8,718 bases of DNA from Candidatus Pacearchaeota archaeon (GTDB lineage: Archaea > Nanobdellota > Nanobdellia > Pacearchaeales > GW2011-AR1). Of the stretch, positions 1-4,956 are shown piece by piece. The translations under genes were made by a program, and so were the position numbers. Where the stretch lies: NCBI GenBank assembly GCA_002687255.1, contig NYZR01000023.1, positions 1,685-10,402 of the forward strand. Direction: 5' to 3'. A model generated the notes under the pieces. It was not told where the DNA came from. It searched no databases and saw nothing but the letters and a program-made list of their open reading frames with translations. Positions within the stretch are counted from its first letter, which is position 1; each line of letters starts with the position of its first letter.

Positions 1-57
1 ATAAGGAGTTGTGGGATTTGCAGAAGGGTGGTTATTTGTAAAGAGTGCTTTGTTTAG
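1..57 (+). CDS. C-terminal end of a gene entering from the left, Cys4 zinc-finger-like tail
   Basis: Frame 1 is open from the window edge to a TAG at 55-57 and gives about 18 residues. They contain two CxxC pairs separated by five residues (CGIC, then CKEC), the spacing of a small treble-clef or zinc-ribbon knuckle. This arrangement is unlikely to arise by chance in a random reading frame. The next promoter-like element lies about 30 bases beyond the stop, which fits a gene ending here. The rest of the protein lies outside the window, so its function cannot be stated. Confidence 0.4.
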   Translation: MRSCGICRRVVICKECFV

Positions 58-89
58 TATTACATTGTAGTTACTTTTAATGCTGTTAG

Positions 90-97
90 TTTAAATA
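90..97 (+). promoter_or_regulatory. TATA box (TTTAAATA) for the RHH gene pair
   Basis: TTTAAATA matches the archaeal TATA consensus. Its centre predicts transcription starting near 119, which leaves a leader of about 26 nt before the ATG at 145. The inverted repeat at 98-122 lies between this box and the predicted start. Confidence 0.5.
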
Positions 98-122
98 GGG
101 CAGGATATAGCCTTTTCTGCCC
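98..122 (+). promoter_or_regulatory. Inverted repeat GGGCAG-N13-CTGCCC, candidate operator
   Basis: There is a perfect 6-bp inverted repeat with arms at 98-103 and 117-122. It starts one base after the TATA box and covers the predicted transcription start. That is where a repressor would sit, and the first gene downstream encodes a ribbon-helix-helix DNA-binding protein, so autoregulation is a reasonable inference. A stem-loop at the end of the upstream gene is the alternative, but no T-tract follows it. Confidence 0.4.
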
Positions 123-144
123 TTGAGTAGGATAAAAGATTATT

Positions 145-285
145 ATGAAGCGTAAAATCAGTGTTACCCTGGATGATGAAAAGATACAACAGCTTGAGAT
201 TTTTCTTAAGGAAGGGAAGTTTAGGAATAAGAGTCATGCTTTGGAATATGGATTGCAGGAGTTGTTGAAGGGGGATGGAAAATGA
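145..285 (+). CDS. Small ribbon-helix-helix DNA-binding protein (46 aa), antitoxin-like
   Basis: This 46-residue frame fits a single ribbon-helix-helix (Arc/MetJ/CopG) domain. A basic N-terminus leads into the strand KISVTLD (4-10), then a first helix (about 11-24), the turn KFRNKS, and a second helix (about 29-43). Such proteins dimerise, pair their strands in the DNA major groove, and often repress their own promoters. Many are antitoxins. The ATG at 145 is chosen because it starts exactly before the strand. Its TGA overlaps the next ATG by 4 nt (ATGA), so the two genes are translationally coupled. There is no acidic toxin-binding tail, so a plain regulator is possible. The fold call is good; the partner's role is unknown. 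Confidence 0.8.
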   Translation: MKRKISVTLDDEKIQQLEIFLKEGKFRNKSHALEYGLQELLKGDGK

Positions 286-644
286 GTGATGAAATGGCCT
301 ATCTGTGTGAGTGTCCTGAACTTGAAAGGTTGAGGTCTAGGCGAAATCTTTTGCAGAGATTAGTGGATAGGTGTGAAAGATTGAAACTAAACGCTGATTT
401 GCAAGAACCAAGAGAAGGAGATGGGGGGTTTTTAGAGTATTATCAAAGATCTGTTATTGGGTTGGAAAAAGCAAAAAGATTTTATGATTTGGAGGTGGAT
501 AATTGTTTGAAAGAGGGTTCTCTTGTCGCAAAAAATCATTCTAGAGATCTATTGCCCTATAATGCTATAAGATCAGTGGTTTCTCAAAATGAGACTGTCT
601 TGATTCATTGCCTAACCTGCGATACGCAAATAGATTCTTTCTGA
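282..644 (+). CDS. Unrecognised 120-aa protein coupled to the RHH gene
   Basis: I do not recognise this family. The N-terminal half is charged and probably helical (residues 10-40, rich in Arg and Leu, and 50-75). It has six cysteines, including CEC near residues 9-11 and CLTC near the C-terminus, so metal binding or redox sensitivity is possible. There is no signal peptide or membrane segment. The start overlaps the RHH stop by 4 nt, with a purine-rich GGGGGATGG just upstream that could act as ribosome binding site. The position, second gene after a small RHH protein under one promoter, is that of a toxin in many toxin-antitoxin pairs, but I see no PIN, RelE, HEPN or MazF signature. It ends 3 bp from the stop of the convergent gene. 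Confidence 0.6.
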   Translation: MSDEMAYLCECPELERLRSRRNLLQRLVDRCERLKLNADLQEPREGDGGFLEYYQRSVIGLEKAKRFYDLEVDNCLKEGSLVAKNHSRDLLPYNAIRSVVSQNETVLIHCLTCDTQIDSF

Positions 645-647
645 TAA

Positions 648-1202
648 TTAACTATTATTTCTCATGTAGGTGTCGTAATCATGGTCTGACAAGAATTCTT
701 TCAAAACTGGCTCGTGATCTTTGTTTCTTGTGAAGATGATTCTCCCTCCTTTTGTCACACTTATTGATTCTTCCCCATTAGAAAGCGTATGCTGACCCCC
801 CTTTCCTGTATCGATCTTATCAACAGCATTGGCAATCACCTTCATATTGTGTCCCCTAATTGATCTCTGAAATGCTTTTGTAGAGAGATACTCTGGATCG
901 GCTGGATCCTCTTCTTGAGGAGATCCGCCCCTTCTTGCTCTTTCATAATGAGGTTTGGCTTCATGATAATCTACTTTTCTCCCGAGCATCTTCTCTAAAT
1001 GACGTCTATAACTCTTTACGTTTGGATCGAAAGCTAACATTAAGCCTCCTACGATGAGTAGGACAATCCCAAGGATAGAACCGGTTTGTTTTCTTAATTC
1101 TTCTAAGATAGCGAAGCCAGTAATTCCAGTAGAGTTGAGGATAAGAGATGCTCCTATAAGCATGCAGATGCCTCCAAGAATATTTACTGTTCTCTTTTTC
1201 AT
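648..1202 (-). CDS. Two-helix membrane protein with a RelE-like cytoplasmic tail
   Basis: The 184-residue product has two hydrophobic helices (about 7-25 and 42-58) joined by a loop containing GITGFAI, then a charged linker (61-104) and a globular tail (105-180). The tail has two short helices, then residues GGRIIFTRNK and a C-terminal LSDHDYDTY. This order resembles RelE/ParE toxins; the window's own RelE has GDFRVIFTLE followed by GNRKNIY at the matching place. If the resemblance is real, this is a membrane-tethered RelE-type domain. Catalytic competence cannot be judged, and a non-toxic relative is possible. There is no neighbouring antitoxin on this strand. The start is supported by a TTTTTATA box centred 25.5 nt upstream, predicting a leaderless mRNA. 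The gene call is firm; the RelE relation is tentative. Confidence 0.75.
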   Translation of the reverse strand: MKKRTVNILGGICMLIGASLILNSTGITGFAILEELRKQTGSILGIVLLIVGGLMLAFDPNVKSYRRHLEKMLGRKVDYHEAKPHYERARRGGSPQEEDPADPEYLSTKAFQRSIRGHNMKVIANAVDKIDTGKGGQHTLSNGEESISVTKGGRIIFTRNKDHEPVLKEFLSDHDYDTYMRNNS

Positions 1203-1223
1203 GTATGGTGATAGGTTCTTTTG

Positions 1224-1231
1224 TATAAAAA
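1224..1231 (-). promoter_or_regulatory. TATA box (TTTTTATA) of the membrane RelE-like gene
   Basis: On the minus strand this reads TTTTTATA. Its centre is 25.5 nt before the A of the start codon at 1202, which predicts transcription starting at the codon itself (leaderless). The same octamer and spacing occur for the divergent transporter gene. Confidence 0.6.
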
Positions 1232-1254
1232 GTTATCTTTATTGTGGGAGTAGA

Positions 1255-1262
1255 TTTTTATA
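1255..1262 (+). promoter_or_regulatory. TATA box (TTTTTATA) of the MFS transporter gene
   Basis: TTTTTATA is centred 25.5 nt before the A of the ATG at 1284, again predicting a leaderless transcript. No Shine-Dalgarno sequence precedes this ATG, as expected for leaderless initiation. Confidence 0.6.
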
Positions 1263-1283
1263 GCTTCTGCGCTGTTTTAGGGT

Positions 1284-2480
1284 ATGAAGTTGTTTGAGAA
1301 GGGTGAGTGGAAGTTGTTGTGGCCGTTTTATGTAGAAGGGTTTGTGCCTTATCTTCTGCATTTTGTTTGGATTTTCATGATATTGTATTTTACTGAGATC
1401 GGGTTTAGCTTGTTTCAGACAGGTATTCTTATGGCTATCACGCCTCTCTTTGCTCTCTTTTTTGAAATTCCTACTGGCGCTTTCGCAGATGTTTATGGAC
1501 GAAAAGCCTCGGTGATCCTTGGTTACTTTCTTGAAGGATCTGGATTTTTAGCTTTGTTCTTTTTGACTGACTTCTATCATGTAGTTGGAGTGATGGCACT
1601 TATTGGGTTCGGATACACGTTTTCATCGGGAGCTAAAGATGCTTGGGTCACAGATCTTATTAAACACAAGAAGGAGGATTTTCTTCACGGTTATTTTACT
1701 AAGCTGCACAGTTTGAAGAATCTGGCAATAGTGGGGGCCGGTTTTATTGGGGCGTTTATTGTTAAAATGTTTGGGCTTTCCATTATTTGGCTCGTTGGCG
1801 GTTTTAGCTTTTTAATCTCGATTGTTGCTCTTCTTTTTGCTGAAGAACGTTTTGTTAGACGAGAACATCAAAGAGGTTCTTTCTTTGATAATGTTAAGAA
1901 ACAGACCGGGGCCTCTGTTGGGTATAGTAAGAAGCATCCTGTTCTTTTCTGGTTTTTCTCTGCGATGGCTATTATGAGTCTTGCTAGTTCCCTTACAGGT
2001 ATGCTTAGTTGGGTTCCCTTTCTGACAGATCTGGGGTTGCCTGAACATATGTTTGGATATCTTGGCTCGGCGATGGCGGCCACGGGGATTTTTGCCCCCC
2101 TTCTTGTATCGAAGCTTTATACGAAAGGGCAAGAGAGAAGTGTTCTTTTGTATGCGACAATTTTGCAGGCCGTTCTTCTTCTTGCTATCTTTTCTGTTGG
2201 CGGCTTGGGACTGGCATTTCTTATTCTTCTTGGTTTTACCTTCCTTGAACACGGAGAGTTTCCTGCTGGGCGAGTTTATTTCCACAGGTTTGTTCCTTCT
2301 CGATTGAGAGCGACTGTTGGTTCGGTGGAGAGCATGATTATTGCTGTTATTGGGATTATCGGGCTTCCGCTTGCCGGATGGCTTGTTGATTCTATTGGTG
2401 CGCAGTATACGATTGCCCTTTCTGGGATTGTTATGATTCCTGCTGCGGTAATCTTTTATAGCCTGAAAGATAAGGAATGA
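1284..2480 (+). CDS. Major facilitator superfamily (MFS) transporter
   Basis: The 398-residue protein is almost entirely hydrophobic helices and fits the usual 12-segment MFS layout and length. The loop between helices 2 and 3 carries the MFS signature GAFADVYGRK (about 65-74). A second conserved stretch, SSGAKDAWVTDL (about 114-125), is typical of drug-efflux-like MFS members of bacteria and archaea. Short charged loops separate the helices, with a longer basic central loop near residues 190-215. It acts in the cytoplasmic membrane as a secondary transporter; the substrate cannot be read from sequence. The start is the ATG 25.5 nt from its TATA box. The final codons (FYSLKDKE) are duplicated at 3010-3034, beyond the toxin-antitoxin pair, and its stop directly touches the stop of the convergent relE-like gene. 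Confidence 0.95.
   Translation: MKLFEKGEWKLLWPFYVEGFVPYLLHFVWIFMILYFTEIGFSLFQTGILMAITPLFALFFEIPTGAFADVYGRKASVILGYFLEGSGFLALFFLTDFYHVVGVMALIGFGYTFSSGAKDAWVTDLIKHKKEDFLHGYFTKLHSLKNLAIVGAGFIGAFIVKMFGLSIIWLVGGFSFLISIVALLFAEERFVRREHQRGSFFDNVKKQTGASVGYSKKHPVLFWFFSAMAIMSLASSLTGMLSWVPFLTDLGLPEHMFGYLGSAMAATGIFAPLLVSKLYTKGQERSVLLYATILQAVLLLAIFSVGGLGLAFLILLGFTFLEHGEFPAGRVYFHRFVPSRLRATVGSVESMIIAVIGIIGLPLAGWLVDSIGAQYTIALSGIVMIPAAVIFYSLKDKE
2454..2478 (+). repeat. 25-bp direct repeat, copy 1 (3' end of the MFS gene)
   Basis: This segment starts TTTTATAGCCTGAAAGATAA and ends GAAT, with G as the 21st base. It matches 3010-3034 at 24 of 25 positions. Here it encodes the last residues of the transporter, FYSLKDKE, just before the TGA. 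It marks one side of the toxin-antitoxin segment. Confidence 0.85.
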
Positions 2481-2726
2481 TTACTTGTAGATATTTTTTC
2501 TATTTCCTATTTTATGAACTCTGATGGTGTTTGATTCTAACGTGAAGATCACCCTGAAATCTCCTACTCTGAGACGATAGTCGTTCTTTGTTCCTTTCTT
2601 TTTTTCTAGATCTACTCGCTCCCCTCGTGCGAGTTTTTCGATTTGCTTTATGATGCGCATTCTCACGAAGGGTTCACATTTTTTTAGGTCTCGTTTGGCA
2701 TTCTTAGAGAGGTGAACAGAGCTCAT
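2481..2726 (-). CDS. RelE/ParE-family toxin
   Basis: The 81-residue protein has the RelE layout: basic N-terminal helices (SKNAKRDLKKC, then MRIIKQIEKLARGE), followed by strands with YRLRVGDFRVIF (50-61) and a C-terminal GNRKNIY (74-80). RelE toxins cut mRNA in the ribosome A-site. They use C-terminal Arg/Tyr residues, and Arg58, Arg76 and Tyr80 here are plausible equivalents. Its ATG follows the antitoxin TAA with no gap, so it is translated from the same minus-strand mRNA after the antitoxin. Its stop abuts the transporter stop. ParE-type gyrase poisons share the fold, so the target remains inferred. Confidence 0.9.
   Translation of the reverse strand: MSSVHLSKNAKRDLKKCEPFVRMRIIKQIEKLARGERVDLEKKKGTKNDYRLRVGDFRVIFTLESNTIRVHKIGNRKNIYK
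2494..2499 (+). terminator. T-tract, possible terminator of the MFS transcript
   Basis: A run of six T within a T-rich stretch lies 14-19 nt after the transporter stop. Archaeal RNA polymerase often stops at U-tracts without a hairpin. It lies inside the 3' end of the convergent toxin gene, so composition alone could explain it. Confidence 0.25.
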
Positions 2727-2951
2727 TTACTTGACTCCAAAGAGTTCCTTGATTTCATCTAGGGAATACGTCTCTCCTTTCTCAAATTGTTTCTTTGACT
2801 CTTCGATGTCTTTTTTTGTTTCTTCGGTGTAGTCTAAGGAGTCTTCTAGGATTCTTTCTATTATTTCATTATAGCTTTCTTTTTCAGAGATTCTCTGCTT
2901 GAGAAGGATTGCTTTGACGTGGTTGCTGATTTGGATGGTTGTTTGTGACAT
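2727..2951 (-). CDS. RelB-like antitoxin with RHH-type N-terminus
   Basis: The 74-residue protein starts with a strand (TTIQIS, 4-9) and two helices (about 10-18 and 23-36, SYNEIIERILEDS), which fits a ribbon-helix-helix DNA-binding domain. An acidic helical tail (40-74, rich in Glu and Lys, ending SLDEIKELFGVK) is the usual toxin-wrapping segment. It should neutralise the RelE-type toxin encoded immediately downstream and repress the shared promoter together with it. Three TTATAG boxes 11 bp apart lie directly before its start and are the natural candidate operator. The order antitoxin then toxin, with TAA touching ATG, is classical for this class. Confidence 0.88.
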   Translation of the reverse strand: MSQTTIQISNHVKAILLKQRISEKESYNEIIERILEDSLDYTEETKKDIEESKKQFEKGETYSLDEIKELFGVK

Positions 2952-2952
2952 T

Positions 2953-2980
2953 TTATAGTTTTGTTATAGCGTGGTTATAG
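2953..2980 (-). promoter_or_regulatory. Three TTATAG boxes at 11-bp spacing, candidate antitoxin operator
   Basis: TTATAG occurs at 2953-2958, 2964-2969 and 2975-2980, each exactly 11 bp apart (CTATAA on the transcribed strand). The array starts next to the TATA box and runs over the predicted transcription start to 2 bp from the antitoxin start codon. One helical turn per repeat places all boxes on the same DNA face, which suits cooperative binding by RHH dimers. The assignment as operator is inferred. Confidence 0.6.
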
Positions 2981-2988
2981 TATTTAAG
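2981..2988 (-). promoter_or_regulatory. TATA box (CTTAAATA) of the toxin-antitoxin pair
   Basis: On the minus strand this reads CTTAAATA, centred 33.5 nt before the antitoxin start codon. The predicted transcription start is near 2959, giving a leader of about 8 nt. Confidence 0.55.
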
Positions 2989-3009
2989 TTTTTGCTTTGA
3001 GAGGTGGTT

Positions 3010-3034
3010 TTTTATAGCCTGAAAGATAAAGAAT
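3010..3034 (+). repeat. 25-bp direct repeat, copy 2 (orphan copy of the MFS 3' end)
   Basis: This copy differs from 2454-2478 only at its 21st base (A instead of G), which is a silent Lys codon change in the transporter frame. Read in that frame it gives VVFYSLKDKES and then TAA, so it could be the original end of an MFS gene. It lies in the intergenic region between the divergent toxin-antitoxin and MNT/HEPN promoters and belongs to no open gene here. Confidence 0.85.
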
Positions 3035-3041
3035 CGTAACA

Positions 3042-3049
3042 TTTAAATA
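3042..3049 (+). promoter_or_regulatory. TATA box (TTTAAATA) of the MNT/HEPN operon
   Basis: TTTAAATA matches the archaeal consensus. It predicts transcription starting near 3071, giving a leader of about 19 nt before the ATG at 3090. The GGACAG array begins 3 bp downstream of the box. Confidence 0.6.
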
Positions 3050-3051
3050 CT

Positions 3052-3097
3052 GGACAGCTGTCTAATAAGAAGGACAGATAACCAGAAAAATGGACAG
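3052..3097 (+). promoter_or_regulatory. Three GGACAG boxes at 20-bp spacing with a GACAGCTGTC palindrome, candidate operator
   Basis: GGACAG occurs at 3052-3057, 3072-3077 and 3092-3097, exactly 20 bp apart (about two helical turns). The first box is part of a perfect 10-bp palindrome at 3053-3062. The array runs from just after the TATA box, over the predicted transcription start, to the first codons of the gene encoding a winged-helix protein. Autorepression by that protein is the simplest reading, and is inferred. Confidence 0.6.
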
Positions 3098-3620
3098 GAA
3101 AATCATGTCGAGGTTTTTTGATGAACCTGCACGGGAGTTTCACGTGCGGGAGGTAGCTCGTGCTGTGCGGAAGTCTCCTACTACGGTTTCTAAGGAGTTG
3201 AAAGGGCTTGTTAAGGAAGAGTTGTTGGTTTCTGAGAAGAAGCGAGGGCATTTGCTTTTCAAAGCAAATTCTCAAGATGAGGCGTATAAGCGAGAGAAGC
3301 AAAGGTATAATGTTGATCGGCTTTTTGAGAGTGGGTTGGTTGAATTTTTGAAAAAGAAGTATTCTTCTGAAGCTATTGGATTATTTGGGAGTTTTGCGAA
3401 AGCGGAGAATGATCCTCGGAGTGATATTGATGTGTTTGTGATCAGCCCTGTTGAGAAAGAGGGTGATTTGAAGGAGTTTGAGAAGAAACTTGGGTTGCCC
3501 ATTCAGTTGTTTGTGTTTTCTCGGAAAAAGGTTGATGAGATGCGAATGAAGAATAAAGAACTCTTAAATAATTTGGTTAATGGGATTATTCTAGATGGTT
3601 ATTGGAGGGTGTTTAGATGA
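3090..3620 (+). CDS. Winged-helix/MNT-type nucleotidyltransferase
   Basis: The 176-residue protein joins a winged helix (about 1-60, with recognition-helix-like SPTTVSKELKGLVKEELL) to a minimal nucleotidyltransferase domain (about 75-170). The active-site motif is complete as GS-x10-DxD: Gly100-Ser101, then Asp112 and Asp114 within SDIDVFV. The usual third acidic residue is not obvious: the following strand reads PIQLFVFS, with Gln139 where Asp might be expected. In MNT/HEPN pairs of the MntA/HepT type, the MNT partner modifies and silences the HEPN RNase. The fused winged helix could bind the GGACAG array in front of the gene. The TGA overlaps the HEPN start by 4 nt. The domain call is strong; the antitoxin role is inferred from the pairing. 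Confidence 0.88.
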   Translation: MDRKIMSRFFDEPAREFHVREVARAVRKSPTTVSKELKGLVKEELLVSEKKRGHLLFKANSQDEAYKREKQRYNVDRLFESGLVEFLKKKYSSEAIGLFGSFAKAENDPRSDIDVFVISPVEKEGDLKEFEKKLGLPIQLFVFSRKKVDEMRMKNKELLNNLVNGIILDGYWRVFR

Positions 3621-4036
3621 ACTTTGAAGAGATGGTTGCGTCTGGTAGGATCAAGAAGGTCTCTTCAGATGTTGATAAGATTGAGGCGCTGATTCTTCAG
3701 ACAAAGAATGATCTGCGATTTCTCTGTGATCAGGAAGTGAGTGAGATTTCCGCTCGGACTCTCGTCAGCAGGTATTATGATTTGTTTCGGGGTTTGCTTG
3801 AAGCAGTTGCTCTGCGTGAAGGTTACAAAATTTATGGTCATGAGGAATTTGATTCGTTTTTGGTGTTTAAAGGCGAGAAGGAGATGGCTGCAGAGTTTGT
3901 CCGGTGGAGATCCCTTAGGCATGGAATTAATTATGATGGTAAGAAGATTGCTCCAGATCTCGCTTCGGAGATCATCGCAGAAATTAAAAAGGCGATTGAC
4001 GTTTTGTTGGAGAGGTATTTGGAGGTGGAGGGATGA
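3617..4036 (+). CDS. HEPN-domain protein, partner of the MNT protein
   Basis: The 139-residue, mostly helical protein fits the HEPN fold, with a conserved stretch RWRSLRHGINYDG (96-108) before the last helix. HEPN toxins cut RNA with an R-x4-6-H motif. Here Arg96-x5-His102 fits formally. However, aligning Arg101 with the motif Arg puts Tyr106 in the His position, as in the 'LRNRINYYG' archaeal relatives. RNase activity is therefore uncertain, and Tyr106 could instead be a site for modification by the MNT partner. Both ends overlap neighbours by ATGA, so it is made in step with the MNT protein before it and the methyltransferase after it. A toxin role is inferred from gene order. Confidence 0.85.
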   Translation: MNFEEMVASGRIKKVSSDVDKIEALILQTKNDLRFLCDQEVSEISARTLVSRYYDLFRGLLEAVALREGYKIYGHEEFDSFLVFKGEKEMAAEFVRWRSLRHGINYDGKKIAPDLASEIIAEIKKAIDVLLERYLEVEG

Positions 4037-4956
4037 AAAGAGAAACTATTAAGGGAATAGAAGAAAGAATTGAGCAGTTGAGGGGAGATATCCCTTACCT
4101 GGAGAAGGCCGTGAAGAAGAGAGATCCAAAAGGGATAGAGAGGTCTTCTCATTTCCTTATTTATCTCCTGCATAAGATTGCGAAAAATGCTGTGCAAATG
4201 GGGACGGGAGATGCAATTAGCGTGATGAACGATTTCATTTACAAACAGAAGTTGAGAAAGATGCAAGAAGAGAGGAAATATGTTAATGTGAAAAAGCAAT
4301 ATTCCATCTGGTCTAAGGGTTATGATGCCACGAATAATGTGGCGATTTATCTTGAGGAGAAACATTCTGGGAAGTTTATTGGAGGGGTTAAGGGAAAGCG
4401 TGTTTTGGACTTTGGGTGTGGGACTGGAAGATATTCTGTTCCTTTGGCAAAGAAAGGGGCGGGGGTGACAGCGATCGATTTTACACAGGGCATGTTGAAC
4501 GAAGCGAAAAAGAAAGCTAAGAAGGAGAAAGTTGAGATTGATTTTAGCCTGCAGGATATCACGAAGTATGAATCCCTGCAGACGTTTGATCTTATTATTT
4601 CCATGTTGGTTTTGGATCATATAAAAAGTTTGAGAAAAATTGTTAGGGTTATGAAGAAGGCAAGTCATGTAGGGACAGAAGTAGTTATTTCCAATATTCA
4701 TCCATCTTGGATCCTGAAGAACTTTTCTAAATCCGGGAAAGAACAAGGATATCTTGTTGAAGGTTATGTTACTGACCAGTTTTACCACCCTCTTGAAGAG
4801 TATGTCTCTCTTTTCGGCGGTGCTGGATTCATTTTGAGCGATGTGAAAGAAGTTATTTATGAGAATCAATATCAGAATTTCAAGAGGTTTGAGGGTTCTA
4901 GGATTTTCAAGGATCGACCTGTTTTGTTGATGATGAAGTTTCGGAGGGTTGAATGA
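4033..4956 (+). CDS. Class I SAM-dependent methyltransferase with a helical N-terminal domain
   Basis: The catalytic part (about 86-307) starts with KGYDATNNVAIY and has motif I VLDFGCGTGRYS (124-135) for S-adenosylmethionine, acidic Asp149 after strand 2, DLIISMLVLDHI (186-197), and a distinctive NIHPSW (221-226). No DNA- or rRNA-methyltransferase NPPY/DPPY motif is visible, so the substrate is open; small molecule or protein is more likely than DNA base. The first 80 residues form an extra helical, charged domain that I do not recognise and that ordinary members lack. The gene overlaps the HEPN gene and the next gene by 4 nt each. That coupling suggests work with the MNT/HEPN pair, but gene packing in small genomes could also explain it. 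Confidence 0.88.
   Translation: MKRETIKGIEERIEQLRGDIPYLEKAVKKRDPKGIERSSHFLIYLLHKIAKNAVQMGTGDAISVMNDFIYKQKLRKMQEERKYVNVKKQYSIWSKGYDATNNVAIYLEEKHSGKFIGGVKGKRVLDFGCGTGRYSVPLAKKGAGVTAIDFTQGMLNEAKKKAKKEKVEIDFSLQDITKYESLQTFDLIISMLVLDHIKSLRKIVRVMKKASHVGTEVVISNIHPSWILKNFSKSGKEQGYLVEGYVTDQFYHPLEEYVSLFGGAGFILSDVKEVIYENQYQNFKRFEGSRIFKDRPVLLMMKFRRVE

Noticed and set aside
1812..2285. A 157-codon minus-strand open frame within the MFS gene
   Set aside because: The plus-strand transporter is unambiguous; this product is Lys/Arg-rich and low in meaning, typical of antisense to hydrophobic codons.
3009..3016. TTTTTATA in the second direct-repeat copy as a promoter for the MNT operon
   Set aside because: A consensus TTTAAATA closer to the start (3042-3049), directly followed by the operator-like repeats, explains the operon better; the match is part of the duplicated transporter end.
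2953..3097. A short CRISPR-like array
   Set aside because: The repeats are only 6 bp, with regular 11- or 20-bp steps at promoters. No repeat of CRISPR length, spacers or cas genes are present.
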